Assembly (NCBI RefSeq): GCF_900106785.1 | Contig: NZ_LT629845.1 | Span: 772,055 to 836,054, forward strand | Direction: 5' to 3' | DNA: 64,000 nucleotides | Source of the DNA: Prevotellamassilia timonensis | GTDB lineage: Bacteria > Bacteroidota > Bacteroidia > Bacteroidales > Bacteroidaceae | In this document: piece after piece, positions 29,501-37,624 of the stretch | Numbering within the stretch: position 1 is the first letter of the stretch | Layout: each line of letters starts with the position of its first letter | Made by a program: the position numbers and the translations under genes | Notes under the pieces: model-generated | Told to the model about the DNA's origin: nothing | The model's database searches: none | Seen by the model: only the letters and a program-made list of their open reading frames with translations

Positions 29501-29941
29501 AGGAATGAGTGTTGCATCAAAAGCCGGGATACTACTCATGGCTCCCCAACGGTACATAAATCCTGCCACAACATTATAAAGCGCACGCAGGCAACGGAAT
29601 GCTTTTACACGTTTTACGGGTTCACCACCATCATGACTGGCAGAGTTACCAATTTTTTGAACCAGGCGTATGTCGTCACTCAGTCTGTAGTCGCGATTGA
29701 TAAAGGCATAAGTCTCTGGCTTATGAAGCATGTCGTTGAGGGTTTCACGATCAGCAATCTGTACGTCATTTATCCTCAACATATTCTTCACAAGCCATTC
29801 CAAAGCTTTGCGCGAACTATTGGCTGAAGCCTCAGGGAATGTCGTCTGCAAAGATTCAGCCATATCGCAGTATTCGTGCAAGCGTTTGAAGCCTGGCACT
29901 TCCTCTGCCAAAAGCAGGATATAATCGAAATTCTTAGCCAT
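26600..29941 (-). CDS. hsdR: Type I restriction enzyme R subunit
   Basis: The 1113-residue motor and nuclease subunit. Order: a DUF4145-like N-terminal region (1-140); the restriction nuclease domain with YADY (about 241) and IEAKAT (about 255-260), giving the D...ExK pattern; the DEAD/DEAH helicase with LATGTGKTR (about 368-376) and IIIDEAHRS (about 461-469); motif TATPRDE; the second RecA domain with VSVDMLDTGVDVP and QMIGRGTRL; and an EcoEI-type C-terminal domain. It cuts DNA lacking the specific methylation after translocating it. No break is seen. The start, ATG 29941, is six bases after the stop of the small winged-helix ORF. Confidence 0.95.
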   Translation of the reverse strand: MAKNFDYILLLAEEVPGFKRLHEYCDMAESLQTTFPEASANSSRKALEWLVKNMLRINDVQIADRETLNDMLHKPETYAFINRDYRLSDDIRLVQKIGNSASHDGGEPVKRVKAFRCLRALYNVVAGFMYRWGAMSSIPAFDATLIPDRITGPVLTTAPSPQVEMDVVNSASKENIEHPQSPNIPKESLASEAITRKYFIDYMLIEAGWDILEVKGDVQGGMACIEVEVEGMPTTSGKGYADYVLFSRGGKPLAVIEAKATTHEVGEGRRQAMLYADALERKYGVRPVIYYTNGFNTQVIDGLGYTDRPVCSFHSMDDLERLIQKRKRAKICDLRINENITNRPYQQTAIKSIIEWLNQQHRRGLLVLATGTGKTRVSISLCDILMCNDWAKNVLFLADRTALVNQAHKNYKALLPDVPMSVLNEDKEPYMQARIMFSTYQTMINYIDKDEKKFTIGRFDLIIIDEAHRSVFGRYGAIFNYFDSLLIGLTATPRDEIDRSTYDLLQLDNGTPNYSYDYEEAVADGYLVPYKTLQFHSKIMETGIKWDDLSKDQQDKLEEVWDYEKALAGMGDGEDYHRDIESKEIFNYLFNNNTIDKVLQELMEKGLKVQSGEEVGKTIIFAMNHMHAEQIVKRFRELYPEKGVQYCQLIDNYVKYAGDLILDFEEPEKMPQIVVSVDMLDTGVDVPSVLNLVFFKRVKSKIKFMQMIGRGTRLCPGLFGNKDKEEFYIFDWCNNFEYFSVHTEGADPVTVKSLTERLFSLRLDIAFALQSAEHQEKEADKRLHDELKEMLHKQVDSLSVARIDVREKIAQVEPYRSMDAWVCLSDVDVAKLKGIASLLPRPNENEAAKKFDILMLHLQLEKVDSTVNADKCRTGVIAIARMLEAKASIPVVKERIDTIREVQTVRFWETSTIDRLERVRKELRELVHILEEGRGDRKFIIDIEDTTTADDEAARVALKATYKQRVIEYLACHNDNEALNKIQNFEQLSPADIEELQRIFWEELGTREEYNRITVGKRYNNNVAAFIRVIKGIDRKKALEKYAQFIKGANLTSEQEQYLKNILDYISVNGDILLSDFTEYPLKRYPWRNVFGNQFVCLKDFIKEIHNVISITA

Positions 29942-29947
29942 ATATCG

Positions 29948-30211
29948 TTATTTCTTTTTGTACGTTCGGTTTTTGTTGCCACCTTGTACTTCAATATAGC
30001 CGAACTCTGTAAGTTGGCGTAGGTAACGTTTGGCGGTAGTTTGAGTTAGGTTGAATTGCTTGGTGATGGCCTCTGTGGTGATCTCTTGCCTTTCATCTGC
30101 AAAAGTTAAAATATCTGCCAATTTCTTAGCTAATGCTTGCTTTATCGACCATTTCCTCTGCAAAATCAGTTTTATCGACCTTTCCCTCTGTCATTTACTT
30201 GACAAATTGGT
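29948..30211 (-). pseudogene. Short winged-helix protein, probably frameshifted
   Basis: The 29948-30163 frame encodes 71 residues that begin at a TTG and contain no Met. They form a winged-helix pattern (EITTEAITKQFNLTQTTAKR, YLRQLTEFGYIEVQ) with a basic tail. In the next frame an ATG at 30211 reads MTEGKVDKTDFAEEMVDKA and stops just after the region where the first frame would take over. A single-base shift near 30140-30160 would join them into a natural-looking protein of about 85 residues. Alternatively the TTG start is real. It sits between hsdS and hsdR and may be a regulator or the tail of a lost gene. A 30-base repeat unit occurs twice at its 5' end. Confidence 0.5.
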
Positions 30212-30292
30212 CGATATCCCATTTCAGATGCCTACACTTGAAATATCTGAATATCTTCATTCTCTCTTGTGTCTATCAGAGCTTGAATGTAT

Positions 30293-31471
30293 TTATTCAA
30301 ACCAATACTGCATACGAGCTGCAAGGAGGGTTTCAAGGTCTATAATAGCTTTCTGAACCTCAGCCTTCTGATGTTCTATCTGCTCTATGCACTGGGCAAA
30401 GAGGTGTTGGAGAGGGAGGGGAGGGAGACAAAGAGGTATTTCTCTTACGTCTTTCATGTTTATCTGTTTTAGTGTAATTCCCCTTGTATATTCTGCAATA
30501 TGCTGTTGTATAGATGGATTTGATATTTGATAATATATAAACCATTTGTTGCAAGACGGACCGCATTCAATAGGTGTAATGCCTCGAGTAACATTGCAAC
30601 CTTTCAATTCGGGAGAAGCCATAGCAACTAATCCTGTGGTTCCTCGTACGCACATTAATATTTCATCACCCTTTAATATTGTTCGCTTATACGAATCAGA
30701 TATCTCTTTGGTCGTGTTTTTTAGTCCTTGACGGGATATAAAAGTTTCAGTCATGTCAACAGGACGAACTACTGGCACACCATTTTCTAAACCATCACCA
30801 GGTTGTACAATACCATAGGATATAGAGCAATCATCTGATACAATTTCCTTTAACTTCATTACTTCCCACCCCTTATCATTCTCCACAGGGTCTCCGAACA
30901 TCTCATAGAAGATGCTTTGGGCGAGGTTATCGAAATCTTTCAGTTGCTCTTTCTTCAGACGAATCAACTCTTTAATTTTGTCAAGTTCGGAAACTATCGC
31001 AAGCTGGGTGGACTTGGGAGGGAGGGGGATGGTATGTTCTTTTAACCATTCTGTACTCATATTCAGCTGTGCAATACCACGAGCAGACCGAATTGCAGCT
31101 CTCTCGAAAACATCAGAATTAAATAGATGAAAAAGGTAATTTAGGCTTATCTCATCAGATTTTGTTCTTATGCATGCTACACGTTGATTTAATGCTGCAG
31201 GGAGCATGCTCTTTTGTAACATGCCTACTCTTCCGACATTTCCTGTCAGAGACATAACTAAATCTCCTTCACGCAATGAATATTGCGTCAAATTCTTAAT
31301 GTCATCATCTGAATAATATTTAGGATCATTGTCTATAACATATCCTTTCTGTACATTTGTAATTCTAATAATTCTTGTACCAGAATTCGTATATTTAGAA
31401 CTCTTGAAAGCATATCCATTAAGGATATTACAAACCTCTCCTAACTTCTTATATTCCCACCCTTCTCTCAT
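30293..31471 (-). CDS. hsdS: Type I restriction-modification specificity subunit
   Basis: HsdS (392 residues) sets the DNA target for both methylation and cleavage. It has two target-recognition domains, about 1-170 and 195-370. Each ends in a conserved helical region (STQLAIVSELDKIKELIRLK near 157, and LPLQHLFAQCIEQIEHQKAE near 355). The repeated IPLPP/IPLCLPPLP lead-ins are typical. Only one copy is present, and no invertase or silent cassette is seen nearby. The ATG overlaps the stop of a 35-codon ORF by 4 bases (ATGA). Confidence 0.93.
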   Translation of the reverse strand: MREGWEYKKLGEVCNILNGYAFKSSKYTNSGTRIIRITNVQKGYVIDNDPKYYSDDDIKNLTQYSLREGDLVMSLTGNVGRVGMLQKSMLPAALNQRVACIRTKSDEISLNYLFHLFNSDVFERAAIRSARGIAQLNMSTEWLKEHTIPLPPKSTQLAIVSELDKIKELIRLKKEQLKDFDNLAQSIFYEMFGDPVENDKGWEVMKLKEIVSDDCSISYGIVQPGDGLENGVPVVRPVDMTETFISRQGLKNTTKEISDSYKRTILKGDEILMCVRGTTGLVAMASPELKGCNVTRGITPIECGPSCNKWFIYYQISNPSIQQHIAEYTRGITLKQINMKDVREIPLCLPPLPLQHLFAQCIEQIEHQKAEVQKAIIDLETLLAARMQYWFE

Positions 31472-31575
31472 ACTCTTTCTTCCTTATTATTTACTTCATG
31501 TTGCATCATGAATAATTGTGTTAGTCGTTCTATAGCACGAAACCAATGGCTGGATTTATGCTTCTTAATGTCCAT
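31468..31575 (-). CDS. 35-residue ORF between hsdM and hsdS
   Basis: The ORF begins two bases after the hsdM stop and ends in an ATGA overlap with the hsdS start, so it fills the gap exactly. The peptide starts MDIKKHKSSHWFRAIERL and ends MQHEVNNKEERV. It is basic in the first half, with an amphipathic-looking helix (WFRAIERLTQLFMMQ), and charged at the end. I recognise no family. The tight coupling on both sides argues for translation, either as a real small subunit or as a leader coupling hsdS to hsdM. It could also be a remnant of an hsdM or hsdS extension. Confidence 0.5.
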   Translation of the reverse strand: MDIKKHKSSHWFRAIERLTQLFMMQHEVNNKEERV

Positions 31576-31577
31576 AT

Positions 31578-33077
31578 TTATTCCACCAACATTCCCTTCA
31601 GTTCCTCAAAGCCTTTGACATATTCGCCCTCGGTTTGCTGCAAGCGTGCGAGAATGTCTTTTACTGGTTCGTACTCCACCTTCTCACGCTCCACCTCCTT
31701 ATATTTATTGATAGAGAGGTCGTAGTCGTTGGCAATGATTTCCTCTACAGGCACAAAGAAACTTTGCTCCTTGCGGGTGCGGCTGGCCTCTGCCTCAAGA
31801 TTTTTGAAACGGGCAACTACATCGGGAATATCATTGTCGGCAATGGGTGAGCGCTTGTCGTCGAGCGAGAATCCATCGGCTTTCATGTCGTAGAACCACA
31901 CCTTGTCGGTTCCGCCGCAGTTTGTTTTGGTAAAAATGAGGACTGCGGTAGACACACCGGCATAAGGCTTGAATACGCCACTCGGCATAGAGATAACGGC
32001 ACGGAGTTGTTGCTTTTCTACAATCTCCTTGCGAATGGCAACGTGGGCTTTTGATGTGCCAAACAACACGCCATCGGGCACAATGCTGGCACAACGGCCC
32101 CCTAACTCGAGCGAGCGAACGAACTGAGCCAAGAAGAGCAGTTCGGTTTTGGTGGTATTGGCATAAGCCAAAATCTTCTTGTTAACATTGCCCTTGTCGA
32201 GACTGCCAGCAAAGGGTGGATTGGCCATAATCAGACTGTAACAACCTTGATCCTCATTCTGCTCAGAAAGAGAATCTTTCCAGGCCAGCTCAGGTGCCGT
32301 CACATCATGAAGCATCAGGTTCATGGCACCAATGCGGAGCATCGTTTGGTCGGTGTCATAGCCATTGATCATAGATGTTTTGATATGGTGAACTTCCTCG
32401 GCTGCATAGAATGCCGTTTCGTAGTGCTTTTTGATGTATTTCACAGCCTCGACAAGGAAACCAGCGCTTCCCATGGCTGGGTCGCAGATGTAATCTTGTG
32501 GGGTTGGCTCCATCATTTCAACTATCATACGTATGATATGGCGGGGTGTGCGAAACTGGCCGTTGGTGCCAGAAGCTGCCATCTTGCCAAGAATGTACTC
32601 ATACACATCGCCCATGGTGTCGCGATTGTTCATGTCCAACGCGTCCACACCGTCCACAATCTTGGTTAGCGTGCGAGCGTTTGGCACCAAAAAGATGGCT
32701 GTTTTCATGTATCGACTGTAAGCACTCTCTTCGCCTGTACCGATATGCTTGATGAACTCGAATACGTTCTGACGAATCATGTTATACATGTTCTCAGAAC
32801 CTGTATTGCGAAACACCGACCAACGCATGCTTTCGTAAGGCACTTCTTGATTGGTATCAGGATTCAGCCACATCTGTCCGGCGGGGAATGTCGGATTCTT
32901 TACTTCGGAGTCGAAATCGCGGGCATTGTCTTCCTCTTGAAGTTGCTTGTCGTCCAGCATCTTCATGAAGAAGATATAGGTCATCTGTTCAAGAACGGTG
33001 ATAGGGTTGGTGACACCTGCCACAAAGAAGGTGTCCCATATCTGGTCTATCTGGTTCTTAATTTCACCTGTAATCAT
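31578..33077 (-). CDS. hsdM: Type I restriction-modification methyltransferase
   Basis: N6-adenine methyltransferase subunit of the type I enzyme, 499 residues from ATG 33077 (MITGEIKNQIDQIWDTFF). The longer frame adds 23 unrelated residues. The N-terminal HsdM helical domain covers about 1-150. The AdoMet motif DPAMGSAGFLVE is at about 199-210. The catalytic motif IV, NPPFAG, is at about 285. The order hsdM, ORF35, hsdS, wHTH, hsdR on one strand indicates a single operon. No sequence evidence links it to phase variation. Confidence 0.95.
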   Translation of the reverse strand: MITGEIKNQIDQIWDTFFVAGVTNPITVLEQMTYIFFMKMLDDKQLQEEDNARDFDSEVKNPTFPAGQMWLNPDTNQEVPYESMRWSVFRNTGSENMYNMIRQNVFEFIKHIGTGEESAYSRYMKTAIFLVPNARTLTKIVDGVDALDMNNRDTMGDVYEYILGKMAASGTNGQFRTPRHIIRMIVEMMEPTPQDYICDPAMGSAGFLVEAVKYIKKHYETAFYAAEEVHHIKTSMINGYDTDQTMLRIGAMNLMLHDVTAPELAWKDSLSEQNEDQGCYSLIMANPPFAGSLDKGNVNKKILAYANTTKTELLFLAQFVRSLELGGRCASIVPDGVLFGTSKAHVAIRKEIVEKQQLRAVISMPSGVFKPYAGVSTAVLIFTKTNCGGTDKVWFYDMKADGFSLDDKRSPIADNDIPDVVARFKNLEAEASRTRKEQSFFVPVEEIIANDYDLSINKYKEVEREKVEYEPVKDILARLQQTEGEYVKGFEELKGMLVE

Positions 33078-33677
33078 AATATGTATTGTATTTCTATTTA
33101 TTAGAACTGCCCATAAGCTCATTGCCGGGGCAAACATCGTAACCATCTTCGCTCACAATGACTTGTGTGATGTTCACGTATGGCAAATGTAATTTAATGA
33201 ATTGATGGATAATACGGTGTAAAGATACTCTTTTTTATTAAAACTCCCGTGAATTTCAATAAAGCTTGTAATAAAATGCCTGAATTCTTTGTGATTTGAG
33301 TTGTACGTCATGCACTTTACTGAAGTTTCGGATTTAGATTCGCACGGTCTGCTCTAACACGGGGAGACCCAGGGTGTCGCTTCGTTTGCCATGGGCTTGA
33401 GTTGTCTTACTACGTTCGTTCAACGTGCTTACTTCGTACGTTCAACGTGTTTACTTCGTTCGAAGTAAACGCTTACTACGTTCGATGTGGCATGACCTGG
33501 GCTTGGGTTTGTACTCTCATCACTCCCACAAGTGCATCATCTTTTCGTTTGACAACGGACGATCGCCGCCATTATTCGCCCCGCACTTGCTATATACGAA
33601 AGTTGAGTTCGAAGAATACGTACGTATTCGTTATTTCACTGAAGTTTCGGATTTAGGTTCGCACGGCCTGAAAGGCC

Positions 33678-33720
33678 AACAGCACTTAGCCCAGGGCAAT
33701 GCCCTGGGCTAAGTGCTGTT
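33678..33720. repeat. Perfect 20-bp hairpin
   Basis: aacagcacttagcccagggc at 33678-33697 is the exact complement of 33701-33720, with a three-base loop. There is no adjacent T-tract, so it looks like a repeat rather than a terminator. Confidence 0.85.
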
Positions 33721-33846
33721 GAGGCTGTCGCCCTAAAAGGGCAAAAGCATTCCCGAATTTATTTCAAGCTTTTGCCCTTTCAGGTAGGGTGTTCAAAATA
33801 GGCATCAAAAGCGAGACCGTTTTAGGAAATTCTATTCGTTGTCATG

Positions 33847-33922
33847 GCTTCTATATAACAAAGTTCAAATATCATCTTTGTTATTATCTCAACTTGTTTG
33901 CCATTCTGGCAAAAGGAACTGT
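33847..33922 (+). repeat. 76-bp direct repeat, copy 2
   Basis: Same sequence and orientation as 25659-25734 with one difference. Here it is followed within 40 bases by the palindromic element. At the other copy about 600 bases, including the 110-bp inverted repeat, intervene. Confidence 0.9.
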
Positions 33923-33960
33923 TCGGTGAAAAGTAAACATGCGAACGGACTCAAGCACCA

Positions 33961-34081
33961 AACGCAAGCACTAATGGGGGCGACGCGTCCCGCGTCGGGA
34001 AAAGATTCAGCTATTATTTAGTGAGTCTTTCCTTTTAATTATCCCGACGCGAGACGCGTCGCCCCCATTAGTGCTTGCGTT
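33961..34081. repeat. GC-rich palindromic element, copy B
   Basis: Arms of 40 bases (33961-34000, beginning aacgcaagcactaatggggg, and the complement of 34042-34081) match at 39 of 40 positions around a 41-base centre. The outer 25 bases are shared with copy A at 26347-26521. Confidence 0.9.
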
Positions 34082-34194
34082 TTTTTACAGCGCGTTTCGG
34101 GCAACTTAAAATGCCTCAAAAACAGTCGCGCTTTTGATGCCGATTTTGAACACCCTACCTTTCAGGCCGTACTCGTCCAAATCCGGAACTTGAG

Positions 34195-36531
34195 TTATTT
34201 CACTACCAAAGCACACGCTATTTTGTGTGCTAAAGACTGGTAATGCGCGTTGGCTTTATTTGCATCAAGTTTACGCTGGAGTTTGGTAAGCTGCTGATAA
34301 ACAGTTGATGTGACATCGCCAGTTGGGTATGTGCGTAAATATGCAATCAAATTTTCTACCGTCTCATTCTGTAATGCACGCAAATAGGCCGAAGGCTCGG
34401 CTGTGGCAAATAATTGATTGACAAGTGCGGGCAGATAATCTGAAACAGGATACGTAGATGTAAGTCTGCGCAGTGTGCCTGCCGACGACATGTTGCTAAC
34501 TATACGTGTGCCTATACGGTTGAGGTAGTCCTGAGGACTGGGTAAAATGCGGCTGATGTATGGTTGGTCGATAAGCCATTGCGGGGCTGCAATCACATTG
34601 TCGCACAGGAATTTGAATGCACGTTCTTGCTTGGCACGTGGCTCGTCGGTGTACATGCTACCTGCCTCGTCCACTGTTTTGTAATCGTAATATACACCGC
34701 CCAAATTGCGCATAACGTGCATGCAATAGCGCATGTATTGGTTGATGACTTGCGTGTAGACACTGCTCAAATTGCTGCCATAGATGTCGCCACTTTGATA
34801 TGTCCATTCGGGCAAAACTTTCAGCTCGCGTTTTAAGTTGAGCATGCCATAATAACTTGCTTTCATGGCATCGTCGCCCAGGTCCTCGGTTTGGCAGCGT
34901 GCATCGTTGGTACGGTTTGTTTCACCATCGCCAAACCAAAGTCTCCGGTTGTTTGCAAGACGCTGCGATGTAATCTTTTCCAGTTCCCAGTGGTCGCTTA
35001 TGTCGTCATAGGCCTCGAACATGGGTTTATAGCCCCACTCTATGGCCCAGCAATCATAATCGCCTATGCGCGGGAAGATGCCTGCACGTGGAATGCTGTC
35101 TTCGGGTTGTGCCACGTAGTTGAAACGTGCATAGTCCATGATGCTTGGTGTGTGACCATGTTCTATGACAAAGGATCTTGACCTTAAACTGTCGACAGGC
35201 ACTGTTGACGAAGATCCAAAATTGTGACGCAGCCCAAGAGTGTGTCCCACCTCATGCGATGACACAAAACGAATGAGTTGGCCCATGAGGTCGGTATCGT
35301 ACTTCATCTTTTGTGCAGCCTCGTCAAGTGTACCTGCTTGTATCATGTACCAATCGTGCACCAATGTCATCACGTTGTGATACCAGCAAATGTGGCTCTC
35401 AAGTATCTCGCCAGACCGGGGGTCGTGCACATTGGGGCCATAGGCATTCTCAATGGGTGAAGCCAAATAGCGAATGCACGAGTAGCGTGCATCTTCCATC
35501 GACATTGTGGAATCGTTTTCGGGCCACTCCTTTGCCATGATGGCATTTTTGAAGCCTGCCTGTTCAAAGGCTTTCTGCCAATCATTCACGCCTTGAATTA
35601 AGTAGGGGCGCCATTGTTTGGGGGTGGCAGGATCGATATAGTAGACAATGGGCTTACGCGGTTCGACCAGAATGCCACGTTTCATCAGTTCAGCATCGGC
35701 ACTGTCCTTTGGTTCGAGACGCCAGCGCGTGATAAAACGTTTGGGCTCAACACGTTGCTGATTGTCTGAAAACAATGTAAAGTCATCGGTGAAATATCCT
35801 ACGCGAGGGTCGAACAAGCGACGTTGCATGGGAACCTTTGGCAACAATACAAATGAGGTGTTTAACCCCACAGTCACCTTGCCAGTGAACGCTGCAGAAG
35901 CGTTGGCTGTTGTTGATGAGGCCCATGTCTTTACGGTACGTATCTCGGTGTTCATGGGAAAGGTTTTTATACTTTCTATGTATGAACTACCGGGCAACAT
36001 GGCCTGTAAACCCAACTGCGCTTTAAGGGCGCGCGGTATGCCTAACGCCGAATTATCCTCAAGGAACAAGGGGCTGACTTTAGCTGTGATCTTGCCATTT
36101 GACTGGCCGTCGATTTTCAGGGTTGCTATTATAGGGTCTGAATTGCTTATTACAACCGCACGGTTGATTTTATCAACACTGTCGGCTGTATTTATAAGCA
36201 ATCGTGAGCGCAAGAGCAATTTGTCTGTTCCAACCTTCTGAAAGTATACGGTTTGCTGATTGGCTAATTCACCACCATACTTATCCGTACCGCCAGGGGT
36301 TGAAGTGAAACGCACAGTAACAAGGAATTCTCGATTTAACAGGCTGTCGGGTATGGAGAAGGACCAATCATTGCCTGACTGCGAAACGTCGAACAACCCT
36401 TTCGTGATTTTAGCCTTTGCTTGCACACTTGTTGCGGGTGTTGGCTGTTTCGTATTTTTGCGCGCTGAACATGGCATTCCGAATGTCGCGACAGCTATGG
36501 CAGCGATGCCAAGATTACGAAGATCTATCAT
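34195..36531 (-). CDS. Zinc metalloprotease, DUF5117/DUF5118 type
   Basis: The gene encodes an exported protein of 778 residues from ATG 36531 (MIDLRNLGIAAIAVATFGMP), with a signal peptide probably cut after CSA. The metzincin-like zinc site HEVGHTLGLRHN lies near residue 424. The flanking DUF5118 (about 40-85) and DUF5117 (about 95-290) regions are as found in Bacteroidetes periplasmic or outer-membrane proteases. The longer frame to 36609 has no signal and is rejected. Substrate unknown. Monocistronic on the minus strand. Its stop abuts the repeat region next to hsdM. Confidence 0.87.
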   Translation of the reverse strand: MIDLRNLGIAAIAVATFGMPCSARKNTKQPTPATSVQAKAKITKGLFDVSQSGNDWSFSIPDSLLNREFLVTVRFTSTPGGTDKYGGELANQQTVYFQKVGTDKLLLRSRLLINTADSVDKINRAVVISNSDPIIATLKIDGQSNGKITAKVSPLFLEDNSALGIPRALKAQLGLQAMLPGSSYIESIKTFPMNTEIRTVKTWASSTTANASAAFTGKVTVGLNTSFVLLPKVPMQRRLFDPRVGYFTDDFTLFSDNQQRVEPKRFITRWRLEPKDSADAELMKRGILVEPRKPIVYYIDPATPKQWRPYLIQGVNDWQKAFEQAGFKNAIMAKEWPENDSTMSMEDARYSCIRYLASPIENAYGPNVHDPRSGEILESHICWYHNVMTLVHDWYMIQAGTLDEAAQKMKYDTDLMGQLIRFVSSHEVGHTLGLRHNFGSSSTVPVDSLRSRSFVIEHGHTPSIMDYARFNYVAQPEDSIPRAGIFPRIGDYDCWAIEWGYKPMFEAYDDISDHWELEKITSQRLANNRRLWFGDGETNRTNDARCQTEDLGDDAMKASYYGMLNLKRELKVLPEWTYQSGDIYGSNLSSVYTQVINQYMRYCMHVMRNLGGVYYDYKTVDEAGSMYTDEPRAKQERAFKFLCDNVIAAPQWLIDQPYISRILPSPQDYLNRIGTRIVSNMSSAGTLRRLTSTYPVSDYLPALVNQLFATAEPSAYLRALQNETVENLIAYLRTYPTGDVTSTVYQQLTKLQRKLDANKANAHYQSLAHKIACALVVK

Positions 36532-36654
36532 ATTGTAATTGTATGTTTGTGAGTTAGCGACAGTGGCCGACAAGCACGCGATATTGTTAAAGATGCGTAC
36601 AGAACACATGTGCGTGTGAGTTAACTGTCGACCTCTGTCACTTCAAAAGTGTTT

Positions 36655-37356
36655 TTATTTACTTTTGTTTGTCAACACCTTTACAAAGGTTTCATACCCC
36701 TTGTCCAAACGGTGTAGCTGGTAAGGCTCTATATGCAGTGAAAAGACTGCCGGGATATTATGAATGTCAAAATATTGCTTTAATACACTTGCCATATTGT
36801 ATGCTAATTGGTTATTTAGCATCAACAAAGCCCTTGCGTAGTGTGCAATTGTTTCTGTTTCGAATGATTTGAGCAAGTTGAACATGACGTAATAACACGG
36901 TAGTGTGCCTGCCTTTATTAAAAGTTGCACAGCCTTTTCTCGTTCGTCGTCGTAATAAATATTGACCAAACACGTGACCTCATCAACAGACCGCAAATGC
37001 GGCAGGAATGCATCTACTACTTTCTGCTTGTCAATTGCGGTAGACAATTCTACATGTTGCTTGAGTATTTGCTCGCAAAGTGTCAAATGCCCCTTTTCGT
37101 AGAGTGAAACCGCGGCTTTTAAGAAAGTACCAAGATAGGCTTTAGTATTGACGGGTACAATGTTTATAAACAGATGCCAGAACGTGGAACTATCGCACAT
37201 CGTCAGTACATCGTTTGCCATCATATATCCTGCCGTCCGAAAGTCCGAAGCCCTGAGATTGGACAATACTTGCAGCAGCAACTCTGCATTGCCTGATTTT
37301 ATACAAGAGACCATTCTATCTTTGAGAATGGGATTGTAATGTTTGAATGTGCTCAT
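36655..37356 (-). CDS. Hypothetical helical protein
   Basis: I do not recognise a family for this 233-residue protein. It appears entirely alpha-helical, with repeated hydrophobic helix pairs (for example SGNAELLLQVLSNL, KAYLGTFLKAAVSLYEKG, HYARALLMLNNQLAYNM), which suggests a HEAT- or TPR-like solenoid. There is no signal peptide or membrane segment, so it is probably cytoplasmic. The start codon overlaps the end of a MITE-like repeat (37355-37543), which would form its entire upstream region. Confidence 0.6.
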   Translation of the reverse strand: MSTFKHYNPILKDRMVSCIKSGNAELLLQVLSNLRASDFRTAGYMMANDVLTMCDSSTFWHLFINIVPVNTKAYLGTFLKAAVSLYEKGHLTLCEQILKQHVELSTAIDKQKVVDAFLPHLRSVDEVTCLVNIYYDDEREKAVQLLIKAGTLPCYYVMFNLLKSFETETIAHYARALLMLNNQLAYNMASVLKQYFDIHNIPAVFSLHIEPYQLHRLDKGYETFVKVLTNKSK

Positions 37357-37543
37357 AAGTAGATGTCCAAAATTATTTTATACAATCAGTAGGTGCCATT
37401 TTCACATCGAAAGCACATTCTCGAGACGCATCTGTTACCTTCGGCCTCGCTCACATAGCCCGCTATGCTTTCTCACCCGAAGGGAACATCTGCGCCACGA
37501 TAACGCACTTTCAATGTAAAAATAATTTTGAACACCTACTTAT
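37355..37543. repeat. MITE-like element with terminal inverted repeats
   Basis: The ends at 37355-37379 (ataagtagatgtccaaaatt ...) and the complement of 37519-37543 match at 23 of 25 positions. The first about 75 bases recur, diverged, from 49276. Each end carries an outward TAATTTTG, resembling a -7 promoter box. No ORF inside. Confidence 0.7.
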
Positions 37544-37624
37544 CCTTTTTCTTTAAGTGGGAATTCGGATTTCGTTGACATGTTGAGGGTTATTGCAGAG
37601 CTACATGAATGCAAGTAACGATGC

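Larger units (their letters stand above)
33638..34190. repeat. Region bounded by composite inverted repeats
   Basis: 33640-33676 (gaagtttcggatttaggttc ... gcctgaaagg) resembles the complement of 34154-34189. 33783-33816 (aggtagggtgttcaaaatag ...) resembles the complement of 34124-34157. Together they enclose the 76-bp repeat and the palindrome, like a non-autonomous element or a nest of them. Confidence 0.6.
33078..34194. other. Non-coding, repeat-rich region beside hsdM
   Basis: About 1.1 kb without a convincing gene. Contents: a 33-base repeat at 33319-33351 and 33638-33670 (two mismatches); repeated cttactacgttcg-like words at 33408-33487; a perfect 20-bp hairpin at 33678-33720; a second hairpin at about 33734-33783 (aaaagggcaaaagc ... 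gcttttgccctttc); the second 76-bp repeat at 33847-33922; and the palindromic element at 33961-34081. The span 33638-34190 is itself bounded by inverted repeats. Confidence 0.7.

Noticed and set aside
29948-33077. Phase-variable hsdS by inversion
   Set aside because: There is only one hsdS and no invertase or silent cassette. The repeats lie outside the operon.
37381-37540. Riboswitch upstream of the 233-aa gene
   Set aside because: The structure is explained by the MITE-like inverted repeats, and no known aptamer motif is seen.
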